Counted from the stretch's first letter, positions 48,521 through 60,517 are shown. The stretch is 64,000 bases of DNA from Nissolia schottii (GCA_003254905.1 QANU01099245.1:111349-175348), one strand, 5' to 3'. Translations and numbers: made by a program. Notes: generated from the letters alone by a model not told the origin.

Positions 48521-50030
48521 TGTGATGACCCCTCTAAAAAAAACAAAGAAAAATGTTGGTGCGCTGAAGTGACACGGAGCAGAGAGGGTGCTGCAACATG
48601 CTGAGAGCATTGCAATAGCTTCTTGTTTGAAGTCCCACATCGGTAGTAGCAATAGAAGGAGGTCTCCTCCTCCCCTATATATAGAAGCTTTCCGTGAATG
48701 TTTAGGAATGATTAGTATTTCCTTATTAAGTTATTAATTAGTATTTCCTTATTTATGAAATCAGTTAGATATTTATTTAATTAGTTATTTCTTTATAATT
48801 ATTTGTTAGAAACTACTTATTTAGAAAGAAGATAGTTACAAAAATATTTATGAAACTATTTTAGAACCACATGAGACCACATGTTTTATTGCACTAAATA
48901 ATTTATGTTGTGTGTGTATAATTAGTATTAAGTGATATACATATTCACATGCTTAGAATTGTTTGGTTAGACTTAGTAGAAACCTTTAACAAAAGATTAT
49001 GGTTAAGAAAAGATGCTGGAGGGAGAAGATTTATGTTAAGAAAAGGTTTTGACTAGGACAAGACTTAGTATTTAAGTTATCCATTATGACACACCTCTCT
49101 TATTTGAAAACACATGAAATCTTAGTCTATCTATATTTTTTCATGATAAAATATTTAATAATATTAAGTCATGTCACACTATCAGTATCAATTAAAGGAC
49201 TATGCTATTATAATCATGTTATGTATTTAAACTGTTTTCATGAGAGTTATATTTAGTATAGAACTATAAGTCAAACGACAATCCACGTTGACCTTAGTAT
49301 ATCTTGTACATAAAGTAAAATAAGATTCATGTAAATTTAGGGCAAAACCGTAAAGCCTCGACATGGCAATCCGTGATGTTCGATGTCATGTATCATGTCA
49401 TGTAGATTAGGACAAGACTGTAAAACCCAGACATTTTAGGAACAACTAAACCATAATGCTCGAAACATCTATTTAGAGAACTTTGAATTATGTTTTCAAA
49501 TACTCTATGTACTATTTATTATTATAGAAATGTTTTATGCTTGTTATATATTATATATTACTTTTGCATGTCATGTTTTTTGAAGTGTCCTTTGTTGCCG
49601 TGCGGACGACCTTTCGCTGAGACTCTTCCCAGAGTTTTCACCCCTCAACCTCCCCCTCTTGTTATAGGTTATGAAGCAAAGTAGCAGTGCATGAAGTTTA
49701 TGGTCTGTGTAACGACGTCAGAATTCAAGAGTCAGCAGTTTACCTTGAGGTGAAGCTACCTCTAAGACATGCTAGTTTTATTTTATTTTGTAATCGAGTC
49801 ACGTCTAGAGTGCTCCAATTGTATACAGACATGATCTTTGGATCAGTCGCGTATTTTATCATGTATATTTATGTTCATTGTAAAAGAATTGATATTTATT
49901 TAGAAAAGGAAAGTTTTATTTATTTTTAATTAAAATTAAAAGTGCATGTTTTTTTTAAAAAGTGTTTCTAAGAGACTTTTGTAAGAAAAGTAATCTCTTG
50001 CGTGCTGGTAACGATTTTTGAGTCGTTACA
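48521..50030 (+). mobile_element. Solo LTR, family A, copy 2
   Basis: Runs from TGTGATGACCCC (48521) to GAGTCGTTACA (50030), 1510 bp, flanked by gttgt and attgt (4 of 5 bases match). Removing it rejoins the LINE reverse-transcriptase frame (LGECMT then NNIIIAQEMVH on the minus strand), confirming it as an insertion. It carries a TATA-like ctatatatagaagc and sequences shared with copies 1 and 3, such as agggcaaaaccgtaaagcc and catgtcatgtagattagg. Confidence 0.9.
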
Positions 50031-50739
50031 ATTGTCATGCATTCTCCTAACTGGGACAAAGCTCGCTTGGTAAGGAGAGATTCTATCTTTTGAGCATTTT
50101 TCAACCGATCCACCACTATTTTTGTTAAGCATTTGTATGCGACATTACAGAGCTATAGGTCTGAACTCGTTTATTAATTTCAGCTTGGGAATTTTAGGAA
50201 TGAGGAGAAGGAGGGTTTCATTAGCTTCTCTAATTTTTTTTCACGGTTTTGCCAATAGTACAAGCGTCAATTGAACTCTTAGGTAATTTCCCAATTTTGC
50301 TTGTAGAAAAAATACTAGTAAAGTCATTACTCTGAGGGGCTTTAAGAATCCAAATGTTAAACATGGCTTGCTAGATTTCGGTTGAGGTTGGAGTCATCTA
50401 GATCAAGTCTTTCCAGTTATCTTCCTCTGGAGGAAAGGTCTTTGTGTTTTCTAGGGATTCTCTTTTTGGGTTTTCTTTAGTCTAAAGAGATTTGAAGAAG
50501 TTCCTTGCCAGCTCCTGTAGTTGAGATTGATCATCCACTCAGTGACCGTTTTGGTCTTGGAGCATTTCAATTTTGTTTATCCTTCTACTAGTGATTGCTT
50601 TGTATGATAAAATCTTGTGTTCTTGTCTCCATCAACAATCCATTGAGTTATTGATTTTTGCAGCCACAATCGTTCTTCTTGGTCCAAAATCTCGTCTAGT
50701 TTGTTTTGAAGGTTGGATTCCAGTTTGTCCAGGTATGTG

Positions 50740-52205
50740 TGTTAAGTGTCATATTTACGCAAATCCAACTAGTAAAATAACACCTGTTTGCGTAAGATTT
50801 CATAAATTAATTGACTAAATTCCCCACTTTTGTAGGATTTATAAATATATTTTAAAGATGGATGCAAGCATATTAATCAAGGAAAATCCCACAAAGAATG
50901 AAGCATAGAGCAAAGGGATAACAAGCAAGAAAAATATGGAAACCCGCTCTGCGCAGCAGTTAGTAAAAACGCGATAACTTGAGCTACAGATATCGGAGTG
51001 AGGTGGTTCAAATTGCTACTTAAAGCTAAGAGAGAGATCTACAACTTTGTAGTTTTGACTGAGCTGAGCGCCGGCTGAGCGTCCGCTGAGCGCCCGCTGA
51101 GCGGCCCGACCTAACATTCTGGCCGCCTTTGAAGACTCAGCCGCTAGCCGCCATCACCTACCACCGCTCAGCGGCCTCACCAACCCGCTGAGCGGCCGAA
51201 CCGTGGCCTATATATAGACATGCTGCCAAGCTTTGTAAAATCATCCCTTTCCCCCCTCAAGAATCCATTTCTTTCTCATTTTTCTTGTACTTCAAAGCAT
51301 AGTTTAGTTTAGCGACAAAGAGGAGGCCTGTGAAGGAGCCGGGAGATCGAGGAAGCTTGGCGAACCGCTGTCATGATAGCGTGATAACGTGTCATAGTAA
51401 GCGTCCAAACCTTGCCTCTGAGATTCTCTTGTAAGATGGATTTGTAATCCTCTTTTTGTTGGGATTTTGATGATTGTTATAGCATGATTGTGTCCATGTA
51501 ACTTTTGCATTATGAATTTATCAGTTTCTATGATTCGCTTGAATGATTTTATGCTTAATGCTTGCCTTTGTTTAGTACTTTGATTCTTGATTTGGGACTT
51601 ATTTGTATGAACGAAAGTTATATTAATTAAGTCATAACCAAGTTAATGTCAATACTACTAAGCTTAACTAGATTCTAGACTTGAACGTTGTGAACGAAAG
51701 TTACAATCATTAGAGTCGGATCTAAATCATTTCATCTAATCTTGTTGTCGTAACTGGAATAAAGGTTAGCCGTTTTAACATCTGGAATAACGCTGACGTA
51801 CTTTGTTAAGCTTGTGTGCGAAAGTGACAGTTTAACAAAGGAAACCTGTGATCTTTTCATGTGCGAAAGCGATGAACAAGTTAAGAACTGGTGGCGGGCA
51901 ATCAATGAAATGATGATTCTGTTGTCTTAAGTTAGTGGATGCATGAAACTATAATATGATTCAATTCCCAACAAGCTCTGGATCTACCTCTGATTTGTTG
52001 CCTATTTATTTTTATGTTGTTTATTTTACATATTTAAATTATCAACAACTTTATCAAATCCTTCACTTTATTGTTTAATTAACTGAACTCAAGAACTGTA
52101 TTTTTGCAACTCTCTGTGGATTCGACTATACCCGACTATACTGCAATTGGATTCCTCGTGAATCTGAAAGCCGTAAAGAAGGTATATATTTAATTTGAAC
52201 GACAA
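50740..52205 (+). mobile_element. LTR-retroelement fragment with primer-binding-like end
   Basis: The segment starts after tccaggtatgtg with TGTTAAGTGTC. It includes phrases typical of plant Ty3/gypsy LTRs (cgataacttgagctacag, gagatctacaactttgtag, aactctctgtggattcgac). It ends with cttggcatggttgtgacaaa, which resembles the TGGCGCCGTTGTCGGGGAC primer-binding stretch of Athila-like elements (a recollection of the general pattern, not a match run). LINE sequence lies on both sides, showing it inserted there, but no clean target duplication was found. Classification is tentative. Confidence 0.5.
51060..51195. repeat. Short GC-rich GCTGAGCG repeats in LTR fragment
   Basis: At 51060-51105 the unit (C/G)CTGAGCGYCCG occurs four times in tandem. 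At 51164-51195 the complementary form ccgctcagcgg and then cccgctgagcggcc appear. This is a local GC-rich island in AT-rich sequence with hairpin potential between the two groups. Confidence 0.8.
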
Positions 52206-52468
52206 AAGCGCATAGAAGCTTTCGACGAGCTTGGCATGGTTGTGACAAAACCTAAGCTGTGTCAAGATCTGAGAAAGTGGTTAAAAAGGCTTTCATCAAT
52301 GTGCAGTGTCTATAATTGTGGGCATTCTGAATTCTGTTGATCTTTGTCATGAGGTGCCTTTCTTTCTTGTAAATATCACCAAAGACGTCTCTATTCCCCT
52401 TGGAGATTTTATTAGTGAAATTAATCAGGTTTTTGTTTAGACTAAGTGATGAACCATAGTTCTTTAGG

Positions 52469-53875
52469 TGAAAAAGGGGGAAAGTTTGTGCACTACAGCG
52501 CCCAAGGCATGAGGCAGGACGTTACGAGGACGCTGCAGCGACACAGGGTTTGAGTCTCACATTGGAAAACATGATAGAAGGGGATTTTGAGCCCCTCCTA
52601 TATATATAGAAGTCTCTATTGAGTATTTAGACTTGTTAATTCACTAAAGAACTTGAAAAGTTTCACTTTTTAGTGAGACTATTTGTTCCAGTTCTTTTTC
52701 TCCTTTTCTCTTTCTTGTTATTCTGTCTGTGAGGAAGCAATGCCTCCAAGTAGGGTGTCAGGAGCTCCAAGCGTTAGTGCTCATTAGCAGTCAACCATTT
52801 CCAGATGAATGACTTTCTTTACGATATCTTTCTAGACCATGTATTTATTTTTAGAATTATTTATTTTATACATGTTTTTATGAAATCCTAAGAGGTGAAA
52901 CTTAGTATTTTCTTTAAGTATTTATGAAATTCGTTATTTCCTTCTTCATGAAAATAGTTATTTATTTAGAAACTTCTTTATTTATGAAAGTATTTATTTA
53001 TGAAAATATTTATGAAACTATTTTAGAAAGTCATGAAACTATTTTAGAATTACATGAGACCATATCTTTTATTGAATTAAGTATGTCATGCTGTATGGGT
53101 ATGATATTAATGAATTAAGTCATGTTATGCTATCAGTTATCAGTTATGTTATTAAGTTCATGTTAGGCTAGTTAAATTGTTTTCATGAGAGTTATATCTA
53201 TGATAGAAATTTAAGTTGGTGATAACCTACGTGGACCGTAGTATACCTTGTACGATAGTAACGTAGAATAGGATTCATATAGATTTAGGGCAAGACTGTA
53301 AAGTCCGAACATGGCAGCCCATGATACCTGGTGTATGTATCATGTCATGTAGATTAGGGCAAGACCGTAAAGTTCAGACATTTCAGAAATAGCTAAACTG
53401 TAATGTTCGAATTGCCTATGTAGAGAACTCTCATTTTGCTTGTTTTCAAATGCTTTTACGTACTATGTATTGCATCTGCATGTCATGATTACAAACTGTC
53501 CCAAATCACCATGGGATTTGTCATTCACCCCTCATCAACCTTTTTTCAGATAACATTGACGAAGATACGCTGCTCGTTCAGTAGATTTCAACATATTGGA
53601 TTCTTGGTGAGCTTCGCATTGTCGTGAAGTATTTCCTTCAGTTTATGAGCATTAAGATAGTTTATCTTTATATCAGTTAGTAAGGTGTTTCAGTGGACTA
53701 CAAGCAGAGTGTCCTGTATTTAAGTTATTTAACGTAATATTTTATGTAAAGAATTTTACTTTATTTTATTTATGATGTTTTGTTTTATTTATTTATAAAA
53801 ATCATGCGTTTTCATGATTAACAAGTTAAAAGGTTTTCGTAAGCGTGCCCATGACGATTTCTGGTAGACTATCAT
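52469..53875 (+). mobile_element. Solo LTR, family A, copy 3
   Basis: Starts TGAAAAAGGGGG (52469) and ends GACTATCA (53875), 1407 bp, with perfect 5-bp duplications ttagg at 52464-52468 and 53876-53880. It contains the family blocks tcctatatatatagaagtc, gggcaagactgtaaagtcc and catgtcatgtagattaggg in the same order as copies 1 and 2, but the terminal bases have diverged. It splits the LINE between its endonuclease and linker regions. Confidence 0.9.
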
Positions 53876-54048
53876 TAGGGACCCAGTTATTTGTGAGGAA
53901 TTGTTTAAAGTTAGAGTGCATAATCCAAAAGCACCCAAACCTGAAAGTTTTGTGATTTGGGCGATACGGGTTACCTTCAGTGTTTAAGAGAATTGGGTGA
54001 TGATCATAACAGATTTTGGTGAGAGTGGAAGGGAATACTTATGTGAAG

Positions 54049-54289
54049 TGTTAAACATCTTGATTAACACTAGTAAAGGGACACAACAAAGACTATAGAG
54101 AAAATACAGAGATAAGAAATAATAGAATTGTATTATAAGAGTTGTATGTCTTTACATAGGAGGCTGGACCTATTTATAGGCTGAAGACTCAACGGCCAAA
54201 GCATAACGGCTAAAAATAAATTACAATCAATTAATAAGACTAAATCAAATCAAATTAATTATGATCATTAATATAAATTATTCTTAACA
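54049..54289 (-). mobile_element. Small copia-like solo LTR
   Basis: A 241-bp element reads on the minus strand from TGTTAAGAATAA to AAGATGTTTAACA, with perfect 5-bp duplications tgaag at 54044-54048 and 54290-54294. It has a TATA box (gcctataaatagg on its own strand). Size and the TGTTA/TAACA ends fit a short Ty1/copia or TRIM LTR. It sits in the LINE between the gag-like and endonuclease pieces. Confidence 0.85.
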
Positions 54290-54463
54290 TGAAGTAGGTT
54301 CTCCAGTGGGCGTTACAGAAAGCTCTATCAAGATTTTCGAAGATTTATACAAAGTAGGATTTCAGGGGTTGATCAATGTCTATTTCAACACACAGCCTTG
54401 CAAATTTGCCTATGACGTTTCCGAGGTCCGTGAGGACATGCACCTCATAATAATTTGAAAGCC

Positions 54464-54778
54464 TTACCCACGTTGCTTGTTATGTAGCTCTGCTTTCCAT
54501 TCTCGGACTGTTTGGTAGTGATAAAAAAATAAGCCACGGTCCCTCCAAGAGTGCATGCTCATAGCAATTTGATGATTAGTGTCCTCTTCCAGTAGCCTCA
54601 TCATCCGTGTTGGTTCTGCATCTTCTTCAAAAATGATCTTTCTCTCTCGTTTGTTTTTTTCTTTGTTTGTCTGCTGCATCCTCTTCTTTTCATGAGAACT
54701 TATCATCTGAGGACTCAGTTTCGTCTTCCCATTCATCACTGTAGATAAATATAAACCACGGCCGCCATGTCTGTCCAA
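54464..54778 (-). other. Open frame of 104 codons, doubtful
   Basis: A minus-strand frame encodes a Lys/Arg/Glu-rich peptide (EKKRMQQTNKEKNKRERKII) with no recognised family. It lies just upstream of the LINE's gag-like fragment on the same strand, so it may be the start of that element's first reading frame or chance. The sequence around it (ccatgtctgtccaaaaggaa at 54764) is repeated near 58476, which ties this end to the duplicated germin-like unit. Confidence 0.25.
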
Positions 54779-55667
54779 AAGGAAGACCAGCTGAAAGGAA
54801 TCACACTCCTTCCATTGGATATTCCACCTTTCAGAAAATCTATAACAAAATCTATTTCCAATTTCCTGCTGAACATAATAATCTCTCTTATCAAAATATC
54901 TACCTCAGGAAATAGTCGTTTTTACGGGGTTGCTAATTAATTGATTTCAAAAGTCAAAATGCGTGCCGTGAAAGTTCAAAAATCACTTGTGAATTCCAAA
55001 TTTTTGACATTAATAATCTTCAAGCACTGCTCTGTTATTGAATCAGAGCATTCGATAGCGAGACAAAACTAAGTGAAATGGTCTCTTGTTGTCTTTATGG
55101 CTACTAGTGATACAAAAACATTTTCCCTTCATACAAGACTTTATGTCTAAAAGGGATCAAGATTCTCTCACATTTAAAACGAACATGTGATGTTAATGAA
55201 AACTGAAGATGTAAACATAGCTCTGTCATGTTCATTTTAAATATGAGAGAATTCTAATCCTTTTAAAACATAGTAACTAGTGTCATAAACGTGGTTTGAA
55301 GAGGGGAAACGTTTTATATGTAGCATTAGACAAAAGAAAATTCCGGTTAATTTCAACTACCGGGTCTTAATTAGAGACTTTCTTTTTTATATGTACACTT
55401 AAGTAGAGACTTAGTCTTAAGCTACCAACTCTAAACTTAAATTTTGTAATTACCATTATAAAACTAATATTTCAGGCACGAGTAGTGGGTACAAAGCTGA
55501 TTAGACAAGGTAAATACACTGAAACATTTGCCATGACGTTTATGTGGAAGCTTCTTAATGTTATCTTTGAAAAAGCATGCATATAGTTGTTAGAGAAGGG
55601 TTCACAATTCAAATCTAGAATTAATTATCTGAAAGATTAAGTGCAAACCATGTCAATGGTTCCTTCC

Positions 55668-55675
55668 TATAAATA
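55668..55675 (+). promoter_or_regulatory. TATA box of germin-like gene A
   Basis: TATAAATA lies 91 bp before the start codon at 55766 within cttcctataaatacaaagct. The same arrangement (cctccctataaatagcaagc) precedes gene B, so the core promoter was duplicated along with the gene. Confidence 0.75.
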
Positions 55676-55765
55676 CAAAGCTTCTCATGCAACAAATTCC
55701 AATACTCACAACACAAGCAATTATACACACAAACATTGAAGTGAAATTGAGAAAAGAGAGACAAA

Positions 55766-56713
55766 ATGAGTGGAATTGGTTACTTCCTTGTTGCCTTTCT
55801 GGCTTTGGCATGCTCTGTTGCCTCTGCCTATGATCCAAGCCCTCTGCAAGATTTTTGTGTGGCAATCGATGAAGTAAAGGATGGTGGTATGTACACATAT
55901 TTCTCATAAAGTTTTTATATCATTCAAAATTTCTAGCTTCCTTCAAACTGGTTTCACTTTGGGAGGTTTTGATTAGGCTTAACTTATTTTTGTCGAGCAT
56001 TGTCAAGCCTCGGGATCTTGGGTCTTCATATTGTACTTCTTGATCCATTTTTTGGACTTTGCTAATGAAAGAAGTCATACATAATCGGGAAAAAATGTTA
56101 AGCAATTATAATTTGTTCTTTTTTTAATAAAATAAATTGTCTTTTTAATTAATTTGCAGTATTTGTAAACGGAAAATTCTGCAAAGATCCTAAGCTTGTT
56201 GTGGCTGAAGACTTCTTTGAACACGTGGAACCCGGAAATACTGACAACAAACTTGGCTCAAAAGTTACTACAGTTACAGTTAATGAACTATGTGGACTCA
56301 ACACACTTGGCATATCTTTGGCTCGCATAGATTTTGCACCTAAGGGCTTAAACCCTCCCCACACTCACCCTCGAGCCACCGAAATCCTTATAGTCATTGA
56401 AGGCACTCTCTTTGTTGGATTTGTCACTTCCAATGAAAAAAACAACACTAACCGCCTTTTCACCAAAGTGCTGAACAAGGGTGATGTGTTTGTGTTCCCA
56501 ATTGGTCTCATTCACTTCCAATTGAATGTTGGTTATGGCAATGCCGTTGCTATTGCTGGTCTTAGCAGCCAAAATCCAGGAGTTATCACTATCGCAAATG
56601 CTGTTTTTGGAGCTACTCCACCTATCTCTCCTGAAGTTTTAATCAAAGCTTTTCAAGTAGATAAAAACACAATTGATTATCTTCAGAAGCAGTTCTGGTA
56701 CGATAACAACTAG
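55766..56713 (+). CDS. Germin-like protein, subfamily 1 type (copy A)
   Basis: Two exons, 55766-55886 and 56160-56713, join in frame for 224 residues. A signal peptide ([16 protein letters not shown]) leads to the apoplast; the mature protein begins [12 protein letters not shown], the usual germin N-terminus. Two cysteines (35 and 49, by my count) can form the conserved disulphide. Germin box 1 is [14 protein letters not shown] (His, His, Glu metal ligands) and box 2 is [16 protein letters not shown] (third His). These form a manganese-binding cupin; relatives have superoxide dismutase or oxalate oxidase activity, but which applies cannot be read from the sequence. The 3' UTR (catctataatagtaaataaa) is nearly identical to that of copy B. 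The tandem partner lies 4 kb downstream. Confidence 0.94.
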
Positions 56714-57448
56714 TTTGATTCATCTTGTATTTTGATTTAGTGTTATGTCTCATGCAACTCATCTATAATAGTAAATAAAATGCATGTGGGGCTAATTTAT
56801 GTATTTACAATATCTGTTCTGATTTGATTTTTAATTTTGGTTTAATACATCAATGTTGCGAGTTTATTAATAAAGAACCATAATTTCAACGCTCCTTCTC
56901 TAGATCTCTCTTACCCCTATTAAATTTCTAATTGATGAATCAATCAAAAGCATTGTTGGCTCAGTCCAAGTGTTGCAGTCTTGTAGATTCAAGAGGGCAA
57001 AAGTGTTACGTTTGATGTAAAGCTGAACCAAATGCGATTAACAAAATTGAAGTAAACTAACATAATAAAATTAAATTATCAACGCCATGATTATCAAATC
57101 GACAATCATAGTATATGTACTGCAAATAACATAATACTCTATGTAATAACATCAAACGATTGATTACTGAATATAGCGAGTAGGATTTGGCTTGGACAGG
57201 TATATATGTAATTATATATAACTCTATCTATTGGACAACAATCGTCTTTTAAAGTGAGAATCTCAATTGAAGATTTTCATCTTTTGATTAATAAAGTTAA
57301 AATGAGTCTCACATTCTACTTTATTGATCTAAGAGTAAAAACTATTTACTTTACTCTTTAACGTGAGATCATCGCTTTAAAGGATCTAAATCCTAATTCA
57401 TAATAAAAAAAAAATATAGATACATTCATTTTAAAAATGTATCAATTA
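56714..57448. other. Spacer after germin-like gene A
   Basis: Begins with the 3' UTR (polyadenylation-like aataaa near 56775). The rest is AT-rich with no recognised gene. Confidence 0.45.
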
Positions 57449-58109
57449 TGTTAGGTAAAGTTTTATCTTGAATCAGAAAAATAATAGTCAGGAAAAGAAG
57501 AGAAAGACAAAGTAAATATTGAAGGATAAAATGTTTATTAATTTTGTGTTGTCAAATACAAATGACTCAACGCCTATTTATAGGCTAGGCAGAGAATGAA
57601 GACAACAATGGCAAAATAAACCTAATAACAATCTGAATCAATCTAAATTGGTGGTTTCTTAGCTACCTCATGGGGTAAATATCTTATGGTACCTAATTTA
57701 TTCATTTTCAATAACTTTTACAATTAAATTCATCGATTTTTGTTATTAGGTTATGTTTTATATGATTATAATACATATTTCATTAGTCAAATAATTGAAA
57801 GAACCAACTTATAAGATGTTTAGAGATTTGCGGACCATTTGAGCTTACGATGCACCTCTCTACAAATATTGTATTAAAAAGTATTAATTTATCATATTAG
57901 ATCATATAATTCATCAATATGTCATATTATATCATGAAATGATAACAAAAATTAATGAATTTAGTTGTAAAGATTGTTAAAAATGAATAAATTAGGTACC
58001 ATAGGGTATTTATCTCATAAGGTAGCTAAGAAAACACCATTTAAATTAATCTAAAATATAATTTATGATATGTTAGAGTATTATTATAATATCTTAGTAT
58101 ATTTTAACA
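57449..58109 (-). mobile_element. Copia-like LTR carrying a MITE insertion
   Basis: On the minus strand it runs from TGTTAAAATATAC (58109) to TTTACCTAACA (57449). It has a TATA motif gcctataaatagg like that of the solo LTR at 54049-54289. Immediately before it, on its own strand, is the purine-rich aaggggaag (58110-58118), as expected for the polypurine tract of a 3' LTR. Internal domains are missing beyond about 58170, so it is truncated. Without the MITE (57650-58039) and one 8-bp duplicate it would be about 263 bp. Confidence 0.75.
57650..58039. mobile_element. MITE family M, copy 3 (intact)
   Basis: 390 bp with matching ends: GGTGGTTTCTTAGCTACCTC at the left and the reverse complement of GGTGTTTTCTTAGCTACCTT at the right. 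Pairing continues through taaatatcttatggtacctaatttattc. Flanks tctaaatt (57642-57649) and tttaaatt (58040-58047) match at 7 of 8 bases, as for an hAT-type 8-bp duplication. No reading frame. It is inserted in the copia-like LTR. Confidence 0.85.
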
Positions 58110-58170
58110 CTTCCCCTTAAGTTAAAGTTGAGTAGATGAGTCATATCTACACTGAAAAAAAACGATTTTT

Positions 58171-60509
58171 GCACTTGGATGAATCATTGAGGAAGTCAAG
58201 TTTTTCATTTTTATTTGGACGTAAATTTGACTAATCTGTTTCGGCCCAAATGAAGTCGAAACAAATTCTTATACAGTAAAATATTTTAAATACACAATAG
58301 TTTTATGGTTTATTTTAAATAAAAAAAAAGCGGTAAGCATAAACAGAAAATTACTCGTAGTTATGGTTGGTTACTGGAGCATACACAAAGTGAGATCGGG
58401 GATATGTTGTTGTTGTTATTTATCCCTCCTCCTTACTCATGTTGATATAGGAATTAATGATAGATTAATTGGCAGCCATGTCTGTCCAAAAGGAATATTT
58501 GAAGGTTAGATAGATAAAGTACCGTGGCAGCTGTGTTTGTCCCCAAGGAAGTTATGAAGATATATTGTGTATCTTTGCCAACAACTTAATTTCAAAAATC
58601 AATTTTTTTAAATTGTAAATAATTATTTTTTAATAACTATCCGTTAAGCATTTTGTTTATTGTTTGGAAAGGATATACCACAAGTTGTTAATTTGTAAGG
58701 TTTTGTTTGTGACATTCCATTTGTAAAAGGGAACAAATGAAACAATCACAATTCCTCCATTTTCTTAAAAAACTTCCTTAGTATAACAACTCTCTTTTTT
58801 TTATTGCATAGACTTGCTTATGCTGACTTGGGCAAAACTTTTCGATAATATTCTTACTCTTAAAAATATAAAAAGTATAAGTCAATTTTTGTATTTGATA
58901 AATAAAAAAGCTAATGCACTTTTGCTACTAACATTTAAAAGTCGAGTGTTCTTAAAAGTCTTCATGATTAATTTTTCAGCGCTAACTTATACTCTTGAGC
59001 ACTTAAAAGACTAATATAATTTTAAAGTCTAATGATTATTAATATTATTTTTAATGTTTATATTCATTAATTATAGTCATTTTACATACAAAGATTTACC
59101 AAACATTTCTCTTGTGCTTATTGAGAAATACTTGTACATTTTTTTATAGGACAATATTATTATGACTTTTTTAAAAATGTTTTTTGAGAGCTAAAGAGCT
59201 TTGCAACTCTCAAAAAGTCACAACATCAAATCAAGTCTTATTATATGTGTTCTTCAAATTTAATGTCTTCTAATTATGAAAGTAGTTTCAAATTAATTAT
59301 GCAATTGAGTCAATGGACTAGTGGTTGCTCTTGCACCAAGTAAAACGAAAGAATTCGAGTTCGAGTTATAGAGTGGATAAAAAGTTCTCCTATTATTTTA
59401 GTTTCGAATTGGTTATCCCTCCTTAATTACTGCATTATCATATTAACATAAATATTGTAACATTAATTTCAAAGTTGATTAAGCTATTAAGAATGGTATG
59501 ATGTTGAGGAGCTTGGGTAAATAGGTACAAACCTCAGTACCTTCAACAAATCTCAAAGTTGATTGATGATGTTGTTGCTTACCTACTTGCAATGTAAAAA
59601 ATAAATAAATTAGATTGACTGGTTTATATTGATTTAATTAACTGCACCAAATAAAATTGCTTCAATTAAATATTTTATTATTAATAACATTTTACTCCAT
59701 CTATAAACCAATTACCTGCAATCATGGGTTACTTTTTATGGAATACTTTTGTTCCATACTTTAGTTAGATCATTAATAAACTCTTTTAATTTGTTCCTTG
59801 TAGTAATCAATAACAATCAATATCTATAAAAGTCAATTTTGGCTATTCTGAAGGTTTCCCATTTAAGGACGTCAAAGAATTACAACAGGCTGTGCGAAGT
59901 CAAAGGATATATTACCAAATTAACTTGATCAATTCCAATGTGTATATACCCATCATCATCAAACACTGTTCTTTTGTTGAATAAATACTACGGTAATATA
60001 ATAAGAAAGCAAATTGTAAGGGAACAAAATTCAAATTTTAGATTGCCATTTGATCCTTTCATGACAAGATACATTTGATGAAACGGTCTCTTTCTTTTGC
60101 TTGTGACTATATATTTGTGAAGGTCCATCCACGTTTTGACCCAATCGGTCACAAAATTCCCCTCTTCCCTCAACTGCTCTTGACCATTTAAACTGCAACA
60201 TGCATGCTTAAATAATATGATTCACTAGTCATCTTGAAATATCAAGTAAATTTCAGCGACCAACTCTTAACACAAACAACTCTCAACTCTAATTTCACAC
60301 TTGTGCTTCTCATAATTATTGTAATTTTCAAGCAGAAATACTGGGTACAAGGAGGCCAATTGGGCAAGGTCACACTAGAAACATTTGTCTTAGCATCTTC
60401 TTGTACTCTTTGAACAAGCATGCATGTAGTTGTTAAAGAATGGTTCATCAATTGAAGAGTTAGTAATTACGGCAAGGATAAACTACAAACCACTTCAATG
60501 GCTCCTCCC
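58171..60509. other. Spacer and upstream region of germin-like copy B
   Basis: At 58436-58560 there are phrases also found upstream of copy A (ccatgtctgtccaaaagga at 58478 and 54764), showing it is part of the duplicated unit. Around 59310-59370 there is a weak tRNA-like pair of boxes (tagtggttgctcttgcacc and gagttcgagt), possibly a decayed SINE. No gene recognised. Confidence 0.45.
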
Positions 60510-60517
60510 TATAAATA
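60510..60517 (+). promoter_or_regulatory. TATA box of germin-like copy B
   Basis: TATAAATA lies 100 bp before the start codon at 60617, in the same context as in copy A. Confidence 0.75.

Larger units (their letters stand above)
47010..54450 (-). pseudogene. LINE retrotransposon, inactivated by nested insertions
   Basis: On the minus strand, parts of one plant LINE follow in order. ORF1 (gag-like) fragment near 54450-54300: GKFARLCVEIDIDQPL. Endonuclease end near 54040-53880: ICYDHHPILLNTEG then FRFGCFWIMHSNFKQFL. Linker near 52450-52210: ISKGNRDVFGDIYKKERHL. Then near 50735-50570: DEILDQEERLWLQKS then VDGDKNTRFYH. Reverse transcriptase near 50150-50040 and 48520 down to 47680: LCNVAYKCLTKIV, NNIIIAQEMVHLM, LAGRTVLVRSIL. 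Zinc-finger linker 47400-47010: VADMVTENGDWNTYLLLRSV. The pieces are separated by LTR insertions at 54049-54289, 52469-53875, about 50740-52200 and 48521-50030. The frame also has many stops, so it is dead. An RNase H end was not seen downstream of about 47010. Confidence 0.85.

Noticed and set aside
50573..50818. Plus-strand frame of 81 codons
   Set aside because: It is the antisense of the LINE segment encoding LDEILDQEERLWLQ and runs into the LTR insertion.
59310..59370. Possible tRNA or SINE (tagtggttgctcttgcacc, then gagttcgagt)
   Set aside because: No cloverleaf can be drawn with paired acceptor arms; treated as weak resemblance only.
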